Assembly (NCBI GenBank): GCA_030833605.1
Contig: JAURGV010000061.1
Span: forward strand, 1-11,063
DNA from: Rhodothermales bacterium
Lineage (GTDB): Bacteria > Bacteroidota > Rhodothermia > Rhodothermales > UBA10348
Length of the DNA: 11,063 bases
Direction: 5' to 3'
Shown here: in pieces, positions 1 to 7,331 of the stretch
How positions within the stretch are numbered: the first letter of the stretch is position 1
Layout: every line of letters starts with the position of its first letter
Translations under genes and position numbers: made by a program
The notes under the pieces: model-generated
What the model was told of the DNA's origin: nothing
Seen by the model: only the letters and a program-made list of their open reading frames with translations
Database searches by the model: none

Positions 1-2767
1 CTTTTTTCAAAGCAGCCTGAGAAAAATCGTATTTTTCCAGACGATGTCGGGTCGGAGGCGCCGCGGTTTTTTTCCGCACCGGACGAACAGGTTTGGCTTC
101 CGCTGCAGCGGAGGAGGAATCTGTTTTCCCTGTAATCACCTTCGGTTTAGCCTTTTTCGCTTTCGATTTAGGCTTCTCTACGGTTTCTTCAGAGTCGTCT
201 TTAGCCGCCTTTTCGACTTTTTCGGTCGATTTAGCCGGTTTTTCGGCTTTTTCGGCTTTTTCAGCTTTTTCAGCCGTTTTTTCTGCCGATTTTTTGGCCG
301 AAACGCGTTTCCCTTTTTTCTCTTTCTTCTCGGAAGACGCCTTTTCAGCAGCCGAGTCAAACAAAGTCGGAGCCACTTCACCCGTTTCTTCTTTCCGCGA
401 AGTTACTTCTGAGGAAGAATCGTCTTTTGCCTTTGAAGAGTCGGCCTTCCCTTTTGATGCCTTCTCTTTATCCTGTGCCGTTTTATCGGCAGCCGCCTTT
501 TGAGCGGCCGCGCGTTCGGATGCAGCCTTGTCAGCAGCCGCTTTTTCAGAAGCTGCCTTTTCCGCCGCAGCCTTATCAGCAGCTGCTTTCTCTGAAGCCG
601 CTTTTTCCGCCGCTTCCTTCTGTACAATCGCTTTTTCGGCGACAGCTTTCGCAGCCAATGCCTTTTCGCCCAACCCGTTTTCAGCGTTCGCTTTTTCGGC
701 TAAAGCCTTCTCCGCCAACGCTTTATCAACTTGACGCATTACGTCAGCATTGATCGCTTCAGCATCCGTCATCTCCTTGTCTCCTCTTCGAGTCTCCTGA
801 CGGCCATCGTTTCTTCGGTTGTCGTTAGAACGATTGTCATTGGAACGACTGTCGTTATTACGACCATCGCGGCCCGATGACTTGCCTTGGTCACGCGAAC
901 TCTCTTTGGACGAATCTTGGGACTGAGATTTCTTCTGAGAATCACTCTTAGGAGCCTTCAGCGGTGGCTTGACGGTCGGTAAAACAGTAATGTCTTTGCC
1001 CGTTTTTTCGTCGACGCATTTGAAGGATAGCGGATCTCTTGACGAATCTTCGCTAATCTGGACCCGAACACCATATTTAAAGAACCATCTCCAACTCTGC
1101 GTTAGTAACCCACTATTAAAGTAGGCCGCTGCAAACGGATGGATCAGCAGTTTTACTTTACCCTGATGCCCTCCTTTTTTAAACGATGCAATCCACGCTT
1201 CCACACCAGTGCGGAAATCTTCTGGACTCACTCGTGGAGGTGCGGACGCCGCAACGATTCCCTCTACTGGGCGACTTCCCCAGTTTTGAGGAACGGCATC
1301 GGTGCCTTCGGGCAGAGAAAATGTTTTTGTAATACTCGGACGTAATCGTTGTCGCGTAATCTGAATGAGTCCAAAATCACTCATCGGAAGTACTTTCGTT
1401 ACCGCGCGATCTTTTCTGAATTCAGCTTTGAGCGATTCATACACTTTACGCCGATTTCTGTCGTTTCGCATGTCGATAAAATCGACCACGATTATCCCTC
1501 CCAAGTCCCGAAGTCGAACTTGCTTGGTTAGCACGCGAGCAGCTTCCAGGTTTACACGGAGGGAGTTTTCTTCTTGCGACAATCCCCTTCCAGCGCGTCC
1601 CGAGTTGACATCGATGACGTGCATGGCCTCTGTTTGCTCAATGAACAAATAGCCCCCAGAAGGCAAATTCACGCGGCTATCGAAGGCTTCCTCGACCGCT
1701 TGCGCGATGCCCACTTTTTCAAAAATGGAGCCTGGACCTTCGTGGAATTTCACATCCGCAACCATATCGGGAGCGATGGCCTGTACATATCCTTTGATAT
1801 TGCGATAGAGGCGCTGATCGTCTAATAAAATGCGATCATAGTCTTCCGTAAACAGGTCTCTCATAATGGATGAAACCATGTTCACGTCTTCGTGAATCAC
1901 CAGAGGACCTTTCGGATTAGGATTGAGCTTTTCTTCCAGCTTCTTCCATTTGTCTATCAACAAATTCAAATCCGTGTCGAGTGCTTTGGCACTACGTCCA
2001 TCGGCAACTGTGCGCACAATTACGCCAAATCCTTCAGGCAGCAAGCTTCTTGCCAAAGCCCGTAAGCGCCTACGTTCCTTGAACGATAGAATTTTTTTAG
2101 ATACCGCCACGTAATTGGCCATCGGAACCAACACCAAAAACCGCCCGGCCAGCGAGATGTCCGTTGTGATACGGCTCCCTTTATTGGCAATCGGTTCTTT
2201 GCTGATTTTGACCAGAATCTGTTGATCCTTTTTCAAAAACGTTGTCGGATCTACAACCGGAGGCTCTTCCCGATTGTCTCGGGAATGTCGGGAGTCTCGT
2301 CTTCCTTGCTGACGTTCGTGAGCCGATTTTCTTCGGTCTTTACTCTTTCCGTCGGCTAAATGATGGTGGCTTCCATTTTCATTATCGAAGTCGTCATCTT
2401 CTTCAATATCGTCTTCAGAAGAGCTATCGGACTGTCCACTGGGATGACGCCGTTTTTTACGGGTCGGACGTGTCGTGTAATTGGCTTTGAATTTGCCAAT
2501 AACAGGTGATGGAGACTGGGCATATTGCAACCAGTCTTCGACATTTTCGATAAGATCAGAAAAATGGAGAAAAGCGTCCTGCTTTTGACCAATATCTACA
2601 AACGCTGCCTGAATGCTCGGCATGATGCGCCGAATTCGACCGAGAAAAATATTCCCGATGGTGCGTTCGTGTTCCTGATTTTCAATAAAGAGCTCTGCAA
2701 GGTCGCCATTTTCAACAATGGCGATTCTTGTTTGCTTCCCTTTGTTAACAACAATTTCTTTCGACAT
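1..2767 (-). CDS. rng: Ribonuclease E/G family endoribonuclease, 3' end outside window
   Basis: An endoribonuclease that cuts single-stranded RNA in mRNA decay and rRNA maturation. The frame is open from ATG 2767 to the left edge (922 codons, no stop). Residues 38-72 begin the S1 RNA-binding domain (GNIFLGRI, AFVDIG, FLHFSDL). Residues about 73-176 are a charged, low-complexity insertion with an acidic run (EDDIEEDDD) and Arg/Ser/His-rich sequence. S1-like sequence resumes at about 180-215. The catalytic region carries EAMHVIDVNSGRAGRG (Asp386) and DLGGIIVVDFIDM (Asp429), matching the metal-binding Asp303 and Asp346 of E. coli RNase E. The CPxCxGTG zinc-link motif expected just after QITRQRLRPS (469-478) is not present. 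Residues from about 600 on form a disordered Arg/Asn/Ser then Ala/Lys/Glu-rich tail, like the scaffold half of long RNase E proteins but unrelated in sequence. An in-frame stop upstream and the family-like start MSKEIVVN fix the start; no Shine-Dalgarno is visible. The symbol rng follows Bacteroidota usage; rne would also be defensible given the tail. Confidence 0.95.
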   Translation of the reverse strand, partial: MSKEIVVNKGKQTRIAIVENGDLAELFIENQEHERTIGNIFLGRIRRIMPSIQAAFVDIGQKQDAFLHFSDLIENVEDWLQYAQSPSPVIGKFKANYTTRPTRKKRRHPSGQSDSSSEDDIEEDDDFDNENGSHHHLADGKSKDRRKSAHERQQGRRDSRHSRDNREEPPVVDPTTFLKKDQQILVKISKEPIANKGSRITTDISLAGRFLVLVPMANYVAVSKKILSFKERRRLRALARSLLPEGFGVIVRTVADGRSAKALDTDLNLLIDKWKKLEEKLNPNPKGPLVIHEDVNMVSSIMRDLFTEDYDRILLDDQRLYRNIKGYVQAIAPDMVADVKFHEGPGSIFEKVGIAQAVEEAFDSRVNLPSGGYLFIEQTEAMHVIDVNSGRAGRGLSQEENSLRVNLEAARVLTKQVRLRDLGGIIVVDFIDMRNDRNRRKVYESLKAEFRKDRAVTKVLPMSDFGLIQITRQRLRPSITKTFSLPEGTDAVPQNWGSRPVEGIVAASAPPRVSPEDFRTGVEAWIASFKKGGHQGKVKLLIHPFAAAYFNSGLLTQSWRWFFKYGVRVQISEDSSRDPLSFKCVDEKTGKDITVLPTVKPPLKAPKSDSQKKSQSQDSSKESSRDQGKSSGRDGRNNDSRSNDNRSNDNRRNDGRQETRRGDKEMTDAEAINADVMRQVDKALAEKALAEKANAENGLGEKALAAKAVAEKAIVQKEAAEKAASEKAAADKAAAEKAASEKAAADKAASERAAAQKAAADKTAQDKEKASKGKADSSKAKDDSSSEVTSRKEETGEVAPTLFDSAAEKASSEKKEKKGKRVSAKKSAEKTAEKAEKAEKAEKPAKSTEKVEKAAKDDSEETVEKPKSKAKKAKPKVITGKTDSSSAAAEAKPVRPVRKKTAAPPTRHRLEKYDFSQAALKK
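200..292 (-). repeat. Degenerate 9-bp repeats coding AEK tripeptides
   Basis: RNase E/G residues about 826-856 consist of repeated AEK/VEK units (for example TAEKAEKAEKAEKPAK), coded by aaagctgaa/aaagccgaa-type units on the minus strand. This block is distinct from the pentapeptide block and is followed by a Lys/Pro-rich segment. It is a candidate site of length variation by slippage. Confidence 0.8.
470..724 (-). repeat. Degenerate 15-bp tandem repeats coding KAAxE pentapeptides
   Basis: Inside the RNase E/G tail (about residues 682-766) the protein is a run of imperfect five-residue units such as KAASE, KAAAD and KAAAE, at least eight in register near residues 722-761. The DNA is correspondingly repetitive (gcagccgctttttc-like units on the plus strand) but diverged, so the repeat is old or kept at protein level. 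The composition predicts a highly charged helix or disordered linker. It also creates long spurious open frames on the opposite strand. Confidence 0.85.
800..874 (-). repeat. Imperfect repeats coding Arg-Asn-Asp-rich segment
   Basis: RNase E/G residues about 632-656 contain recurring RSNDNR/RNDGR units, coded by diverged copies of cgttc(c/t)aa(t/c)gacaa(t/c) on the minus strand. This Arg-rich stretch between the catalytic core and the Ala/Lys tail could be an RNA-contacting segment, which is inference from composition and from the arginine-rich RNA-binding segments of known RNase E tails. Confidence 0.7.
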
Positions 2768-3189
2768 AAACGATTGTCGGTGGGGAACAGCAAATCGTTC
2801 GGTTGCTCAATTCGAAAAGGAATAAAACGCACACGGAAATGATCAACAATTCGTCGACCAAATTTTGAAATAATGTTTGTTTCCAGCTCAATTCGCCAAT
2901 TATCGGCAGAATCAATGGGTTTCCTTTCCGGCGACGCATTCCCGAAGAAGGCCGTCCGTACATACGTGAAAAACTGTGAAAGGAGGAATTTCATTCGCCG
3001 CGCACCGAATTCGGACTGCGCGTTTTGAAATCCGTACTCCACTTGGCCGGTAGAAACTGCCACGATCAGCCACATACCTATCATCGCCGCAAATGCTTGC
3101 AGAGCGATATAGAGCTGAAACGGTGTAGTCATGTCCATCAAAAAAAGATGTGCTACGTGCCAAATGAGGATGTATACTGGCTCAGGCAT
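2596..3189 (-). CDS. Doubtful hypothetical membrane-anchored protein overlapping RNase E/G start
   Basis: A 197-codon frame starts at ATG 3189. Its last 172 bases overlap the RNase E/G gene in another frame. I recognise no family. The N-terminus is hydrophobic: residues about 6-17 and 23-46 (ending GMWLIVAVSTG) could be one or two membrane segments. It is followed by a mixed soluble region with plausible composition to about residue 140. After that it becomes Lys/Leu-rich, as expected of an out-of-frame reading of the RNase gene. For a real gene: about 140 codons stay open before the overlap, with a credible membrane segment. Against: the long overlap, no visible Shine-Dalgarno, no homology I can name, and a second frame that is open over part of the same stretch. 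It may be chance, an eroded gene, or a leader ORF of the RNase gene. Confidence 0.22.
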   Translation of the reverse strand: MPEPVYILIWHVAHLFLMDMTTPFQLYIALQAFAAMIGMWLIVAVSTGQVEYGFQNAQSEFGARRMKFLLSQFFTYVRTAFFGNASPERKPIDSADNWRIELETNIISKFGRRIVDHFRVRFIPFRIEQPNDLLFPTDNRLCRKKLLLTKGSKQESPLLKMATLQSSLLKIRNTNAPSGIFFSVEFGASCRAFRQRL

Positions 3190-3312
3190 TCTGAACCCAG
3201 ATTTGAATATCTCTTGTCTTATTCTCTTTAATGCTGGAAATGATCCCTCTCTCTATATTGTGTCCCAATGATTTGTACACTTTTTTAGGCCTTCGCAACG
3301 ATTAATTATTCC
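2768..3312. other. Divergent spacer between RNase E/G and gltA
   Basis: This 545-base stretch separates two divergent genes and contains no gene I can identify with confidence, only the doubtful frame starting at 3189 on the minus strand. It must hold the promoters of both genes and the 5' leader of the RNase gene. I see no convincing -35/-10 pair or Bacteroidota TAnnTTTG element at standard spacing; the nearest resemblance on the gltA side is atgatttg at 3268-3275. The 123 bases next to gltA (3190-3312) are AT-rich and fit a promoter region. Confidence 0.6.
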
Positions 3313-4446
3313 ATGAGTCAAGAATCCAATTCAGCGCCAGCCACAGCTAAAGGTCTAGAGGGCGTAATCGCCCTTGAAACGGCCATTTGCGACATAGACG
3401 GGGTTAAAGGCACCCTGATTTACGGTGGGTACGACATTCAGGACCTTGCAAAAAACTGCACCTTTGAAGAGGTAACGTATTTGCTATGGAATGGCGTTCT
3501 TCCAGATGCCATTCAGCTCGCTCATTTACACCGCTCGCTGACCGCCGAACGCATTTTGCCTCCGATGGTCAAGGAAATTTTGGAAATGACCCCAGAAGAC
3601 GCTGATCCGATGGCGGTATTGCGCACTGGGGTATCCGCGTTGGCATTGTTTGACGGAGAAGCCGACGACGCCTCAACGGAAGCCAATTACCGTAAAGCGG
3701 TTCGGTTAACGGCACAGATTCCAACCATATTGGCGCACTTTGATCGCCGAAGAAACGGTTTAGACCCCGTTCCGCCCCTCACCGATTCATCCATATCCCA
3801 TAATTTCTTAACCATGCTTCACGGCAAAGAACCCGGTGACGCAGCGGAGAAGACTTTTGATGCCTGTTTAGTACTCCACGCCGAACACGGGTTGAACGCA
3901 TCAACCTTTGCTGGAAGAGTAATTGGTGCAACGCTTTCTGATATGTACTCGGCTATTACGGGAGCCATAGGTGGACTAAAAGGGCCGCTGCACGGAGGGG
4001 CAAACATCGAAGTGATGAAAATGCTGGCACAGATTGACCAAGAGGGTGCCGATCCAAAAGCATGGGTGCTTAACAAACTTCAAAACAAAGAACGCATCAT
4101 GGGCTTTGGACACCGTGTCTACAAAACGTTGGATCCACGGGCAGCCATTCTGCAGGAGATGCTGGCAAAACTGTCTTCGGAACGCGGAAATACCAAATGG
4201 TATGACATGAGCATGGTGATTTCCGAAACCGTACTTAAAGAAAAGGGCCTCCACGCAAACGTGGACTTTTTCTCGGCATCGGTTTACGGGACCCTCGAGA
4301 TTCCTTCGGACCTCTTTACGCCCATTTTTGGCATGTCGAGAATTTCTGGATGGACGGCTCACTTAATGGAGCAGTGGCATGACAACCGACTTATTCGCCC
4401 TCGTGCAGCCTATATCGGGCCTAGAGGCCTAAAAACGGGTCGCTGA
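3313..4446 (+). CDS. gltA: Citrate synthase
   Basis: Condenses acetyl-CoA and oxaloacetate to citrate and CoA, the entry step of the TCA cycle, in the cytoplasm. The 377-residue length fits the shorter bacterial/archaeal-style citrate synthases rather than the roughly 430-residue E. coli type. Catalytic and substrate-binding landmarks are present: LHAEHGLNAST (186-197), GPLHGGANIEVMKML with His227 (E. coli His264), MGFGHRVYKTLDPRA with His267 (E. coli His305), NVDFFSASVYG with Asp318 (E. coli Asp362), and the late arginines Arg343 and Arg363 (RPRAAYIG) for oxaloacetate. The start ATG 3313 lies only a few residues before the conserved GLEGVIALET opening; no clear Shine-Dalgarno is seen. It precedes sdhCAB on the same strand after 196 bases, so the two transcripts may be separate. 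A 2-methylcitrate synthase is the main alternative, but no prp genes are nearby and the TCA neighbours favour citrate synthase. Confidence 0.95.
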   Translation: MSQESNSAPATAKGLEGVIALETAICDIDGVKGTLIYGGYDIQDLAKNCTFEEVTYLLWNGVLPDAIQLAHLHRSLTAERILPPMVKEILEMTPEDADPMAVLRTGVSALALFDGEADDASTEANYRKAVRLTAQIPTILAHFDRRRNGLDPVPPLTDSSISHNFLTMLHGKEPGDAAEKTFDACLVLHAEHGLNASTFAGRVIGATLSDMYSAITGAIGGLKGPLHGGANIEVMKMLAQIDQEGADPKAWVLNKLQNKERIMGFGHRVYKTLDPRAAILQEMLAKLSSERGNTKWYDMSMVISETVLKEKGLHANVDFFSASVYGTLEIPSDLFTPIFGMSRISGWTAHLMEQWHDNRLIRPRAAYIGPRGLKTGR

Positions 4447-4642
4447 GGTCGCATTCAGATGAAGGACCAGATCGTTTAATCTAGCTATTCGGTACCTCCT
4501 ACTTCGGCCAAAAAACATTTTTTCAAAAATCTTGCGCTAAAAGTGCGATTGGTAAGCGCGGAACATTGATCATTATTACCTTATCCATCATAACGAGTCT
4601 CACCAGGAGATACTCCTTGTTAAATTGGTCCCTACTGCTCTT
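4447..4642 (+). promoter_or_regulatory. gltA-sdhC spacer with A/T inverted repeat and SD-containing hairpin
   Basis: Two structures can be seen. At 4510-4523 six A and six T residues flank CA, giving a perfect A/T stem that could be a curved-DNA or UP-type element, or a weak terminator for gltA. At 4605-4617, AGGAG-ATA-CTCCT is a perfect 5-bp stem with a 3-base loop; its left arm is the only purine-rich Shine-Dalgarno-like sequence before sdhC. The SD-like arm lies 14 bases before the alternative TTG start (4625) and 32 before the ATG (4643), both outside normal spacing, so it may not be a functional ribosome site. No convincing promoter hexamers were identified. Confidence 0.4.
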
Positions 4643-5341
4643 ATGAGTTCTAAAAATCCCCTTCGTTCGCCGATAGGCAAAAAACTAGTTACCGGTGTTA
4701 CCGGGCTTGGCTTGGTGGTTTTCGTGTTTATCCACATGACCGGCAACCTGGCTTTGTTCACTGGGAACGAAGCCTATAATCAATACACACATTTCTTAAC
4801 GAGCCTTGGCGGACTACTCTATGTGATCGAAGCCGGTCTCGTTGCGTTTTTCTTGTTCCATATCGTAAATGGAATCCAAATATGGCTTGGCAAGCGAAAG
4901 GCTCGACCGGTTGGATATGACACGTACAAATCGGCTGGCAGTCCAAGTCAACAATCGGCTTCATCAAGAAGTATGATTATCACGGGATTAATTCTGGCTG
5001 TTTTTCTCGTTGTCCACGTGATATCGTTCAAGTTTGGCCCAGGTGGCCCGGGTAACGCGGATCCAGCTTACGTAACAACGATTGGTGGAGAGGAAGTTCG
5101 AGACCTCGCGAAATTGGTCCGTGAAAACTTTGCTTCGCCCTTTTATACGTTTGGGTACACCTTTGTAATGCTCCTCTTGGTTGTGCATTTGCGTCATGGC
5201 ATTTGGAGCGCACTGCAAAGCTTAGGAGCCATGCGCCCTTCGCTGACGCCACTGGTCTATACCATTGGTGCAGTTGTTGGTGTCCTTATAGGCGCTGGGT
5301 TTATCGCGCTTCCTCTTGCCATTTATTTCAACCTTATTTGA
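4643..5341 (+). CDS. sdhC: Succinate dehydrogenase cytochrome b558-type membrane subunit
   Basis: The membrane anchor of succinate:quinone oxidoreductase (complex II), carrying electrons from SdhB to the quinone pool. The 232-residue protein has five hydrophobic helices at about 14-38, 55-82, 111-131, 166-187 and 204-230, the layout of the single-subunit anchors of the b558 family, so no sdhD is expected. Histidines suited to axial ligation of two hemes lie in the helices: His31 (FIHMTGN), His73 (FHIVNGI), His125 (VHVIS), and His182/His185 (VHLRHGIW). The soluble loop at 132-163 (GPGGPGNAD onward) is typical of the family. ATG 4643 was chosen because MSSKNPLRSPIGKKLVTGVTG aligns with the usual short cytoplasmic N-terminus; an in-frame TTG at 4625 would add six residues. 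sdhA follows after 52 bases. Menaquinone as the acceptor is inferred from the family. Confidence 0.93.
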   Translation: MSSKNPLRSPIGKKLVTGVTGLGLVVFVFIHMTGNLALFTGNEAYNQYTHFLTSLGGLLYVIEAGLVAFFLFHIVNGIQIWLGKRKARPVGYDTYKSAGSPSQQSASSRSMIITGLILAVFLVVHVISFKFGPGGPGNADPAYVTTIGGEEVRDLAKLVRENFASPFYTFGYTFVMLLLVVHLRHGIWSALQSLGAMRPSLTPLVYTIGAVVGVLIGAGFIALPLAIYFNLI

Positions 5342-5349
5342 CCTGTTTC

Positions 5350-5365
5350 TGACGTTTTTTCGTCA
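5350..5365 (+). other. Small hairpin between sdhC and sdhA
   Basis: TGACG and CGTCA flank a six-T loop, giving a perfect 5-bp stem nine bases after the sdhC stop. It is too short, and lacks a downstream T tract, for a strong intrinsic terminator. It could be an RNA processing or stability element that sets the ratio of SdhC to SdhAB, or it could be chance. Confidence 0.3.
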
Positions 5366-5393
5366 ATTGCAATAGATCATCGATACTAGCACC

Positions 5394-7307
5394 ATGACAA
5401 CCGTTCTAGATTCAAAAATTCCCGAAGGCCCCCTAAATGAAAAATGGGGAAACTACAAGAACGGAATTAAGCTGGTAAACCCAGCCAACAAGCGTAAGCA
5501 TACTATACTTGTAGTAGGAACCGGTTTGGCAGGTGGATCTGCGGCTTCCACTCTCGCCGAGCTTGGCTATAAAGTCAAAAGTTTTTGCATTCAGGACTCG
5601 CCCCGTCGCGCGCATTCCATTGCGGCACAAGGCGGTATCAACGCAGCCAAAAACTATCCCAACGATGGCGACACGGTTTGGAGACTGTTTTATGACACCG
5701 TAAAAGGGGGCGATTACCGCTCTCGGGAAGCCAATGTGCATCGGTTGGCCGAGGTTTCGAACGAAATTATCGACCAGTGTGTCGCTCAAGGTGTGCCTTT
5801 TGCTCGGGAGTATGGCGGATTGTTAGACAATCGTTCTTTCGGTGGCGCTCAGGTTTCTAGAACATTTTATGCCCGCGGTCAAACGGGCCAACAGCTGCTA
5901 CTGGGTGCTTACCAGTCTATGAGCCGTCAAATTGGATTGGGAAACATCGAAATGTTTGCTCGTCAAGAGATGCTCGACCTAGTGGTAGTAGATGGAAAAG
6001 CACGAGGCATCATTACGCGTAACCTGGTTACTGGAGAAATAGAGAGTCATTCTGGAGACGCCGTGCTGTTGTGCACTGGCGGATATGGAAACGTCTATTA
6101 CCTGTCAACCAATGCGAAAAACTCCAACGTGACTGCCGCATGGCGCTGTCATAAGAAAGGAGCTGCGTTTGCAAACCCGTGTTTTACCCAAATTCATCCA
6201 ACGTGTATCCCTGTTTCTGGTGACTACCAGTCCAAGTTGACCCTCATGTCGGAAAGCCTTCGAAATGACGGCCGGGTATGGGTTCCGAAAAAGCAGGGCG
6301 ACAACAGACGCCCACGGGATATTCCAGAAGATGAACGCGACTACTATCTAGAGCGCCGCTATCCAAGCTTTGGAAACTTGGTGCCTCGTGACGTCGCTTC
6401 TCGTAACGCCAAATATGCCTGTGACGAAGGAAAAGGCGTTGGTGAAACCAAATTAGCCGTGTTTCTCGACTTCGCGGAAGCCATCAATCGTTTAGGAAAA
6501 CCTGCGATCGAGGCTCGTTACGGTAACTTGTTTGAAATGTATGAACGCATTACAGGCGAAAATCCGTACGAAACCCCAATGCGCATATACCCTGCTGTCC
6601 ATTACACGATGGGTGGACTTTGGGTGGATTACGAATTGCAAAGCAACATTCCAGGGCTTTTCGTTCTCGGAGAAGCCAATTTTTCCGATCACGGTGCCAA
6701 CCGCCTGGGCGCCTCGGCGCTTATGCAGGGATTGGCTGATGGGTATTTCGTCATTCCTTATACGCTCGGCAATTACATCGCTAACAACGAGCTTCCTCAC
6801 GTGGCGGAAACGGACGAAGCCTTTGCAAAAGCAGCATCGGATTCTAGTGGGCGCCTTGAGAAATTACTCTCCATTCAAGGGACGAAAACCGTAACGGAAT
6901 ACCACCGTGAATTGGGTCGCCTTGTTTGGGATTATGTTGGCATGTCGCGCACTGCAGAAGGACTTAAAAAAGCCATTGTTGAGATCACCGCGTTACGCGA
7001 GGACTTTTGGAAAAACGTTCTGGTACCGGGCGAAAACTCAACCATGAATAAAAATCTTGAGTTTGCCGGACGCGTGGCTGATTTCCTTGAATTGGGAGAA
7101 TTAATGGCTCGCGATGCCCTTGAACGGGAAGAATCTTGCGGGGGTCATTTTAGGGAAGAATATCAATCCGAAGATGGCGAAGCGAGTCGAAACGACGACT
7201 TGTTTACCTACGTGGCCGCTTGGTTCCACACAGAGAATGGTCACCAGCTTGTAAAAGAGCCATTGACCTATGAAAACGTAAAATTGACAACCCGGAGCTA
7301 CAAATAA
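5394..7307 (+). CDS. sdhA: Succinate dehydrogenase flavoprotein subunit
   Basis: Oxidises succinate to fumarate with covalently bound FAD, on the cytoplasmic face of complex II. The 637-residue length fits the longer type found with b558 anchors. The FAD-binding fold starts at 37-60 (ILVVGTGLAGGSAAS). RRAHSIAAQGGINAAKN (71-87) carries His74, the histidine that forms the covalent flavin bond. Further landmarks are TGGYGNVY (228-235), QIHPTCIP with His268, PRDVASR with Arg332 (equivalent of catalytic Arg286 of E. coli SdhA), VHYTMGGLWVD with His403, and the C-terminal FAD/substrate motif HGANRLGASALMQG with Arg437. The Lys/Asn-rich 35-residue extension before the Rossmann fold is usual in this subgroup. 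The ATG at 5394 has no evident Shine-Dalgarno. sdhB starts 24 bases after the stop, so the two are co-transcribed. A fumarate reductase working in the reverse direction cannot be excluded from sequence, but the gltA neighbour favours the oxidative role. Confidence 0.97.
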   Translation: MTTVLDSKIPEGPLNEKWGNYKNGIKLVNPANKRKHTILVVGTGLAGGSAASTLAELGYKVKSFCIQDSPRRAHSIAAQGGINAAKNYPNDGDTVWRLFYDTVKGGDYRSREANVHRLAEVSNEIIDQCVAQGVPFAREYGGLLDNRSFGGAQVSRTFYARGQTGQQLLLGAYQSMSRQIGLGNIEMFARQEMLDLVVVDGKARGIITRNLVTGEIESHSGDAVLLCTGGYGNVYYLSTNAKNSNVTAAWRCHKKGAAFANPCFTQIHPTCIPVSGDYQSKLTLMSESLRNDGRVWVPKKQGDNRRPRDIPEDERDYYLERRYPSFGNLVPRDVASRNAKYACDEGKGVGETKLAVFLDFAEAINRLGKPAIEARYGNLFEMYERITGENPYETPMRIYPAVHYTMGGLWVDYELQSNIPGLFVLGEANFSDHGANRLGASALMQGLADGYFVIPYTLGNYIANNELPHVAETDEAFAKAASDSSGRLEKLLSIQGTKTVTEYHRELGRLVWDYVGMSRTAEGLKKAIVEITALREDFWKNVLVPGENSTMNKNLEFAGRVADFLELGELMARDALEREESCGGHFREEYQSEDGEASRNDDLFTYVAAWFHTENGHQLVKEPLTYENVKLTTRSYK

Positions 7308-7331
7308 GGCGACTGGCCTTTCGAGTGAATT

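Noticed and set aside
470..724. CRISPR-like or satellite array
   Set aside because: The units are contiguous, diverged and in frame with a protein; there are no unique spacers.
44..753. Several long open frames on the plus strand rich in Phe, Ser and Ala (for example 93-503 and 528-734)
   Set aside because: They are antisense readings of the repetitive Lys/Glu/Ala-coding tail of the RNase E/G gene. Their composition mirrors those repeats and they have no family features.
2912..3163. 83-codon minus-strand frame in the RNase leader, in the same frame as the RNase gene
   Set aside because: It ends at an in-frame stop well before the RNase start, has no recognisable features, and conflicts with the longer overlapping frame. 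An upstream N-terminal extension of the RNase is excluded by that stop.
3976..4362. 128-codon minus-strand frame inside gltA
   Set aside because: Antisense shadow of a gene whose catalytic motifs are intact. No promoter or homology is visible.
4418..4431. GGCCT-AG-AGGCC palindrome near the gltA stop as a terminator
   Set aside because: It lies inside the coding sequence for the conserved C-terminus and has no T tract.
4625..4642. TTG start for sdhC giving six extra residues
   Set aside because: The SD-like sequence is 14 bases away, and the ATG at 4643 gives the N-terminus expected for the family. Not excluded.
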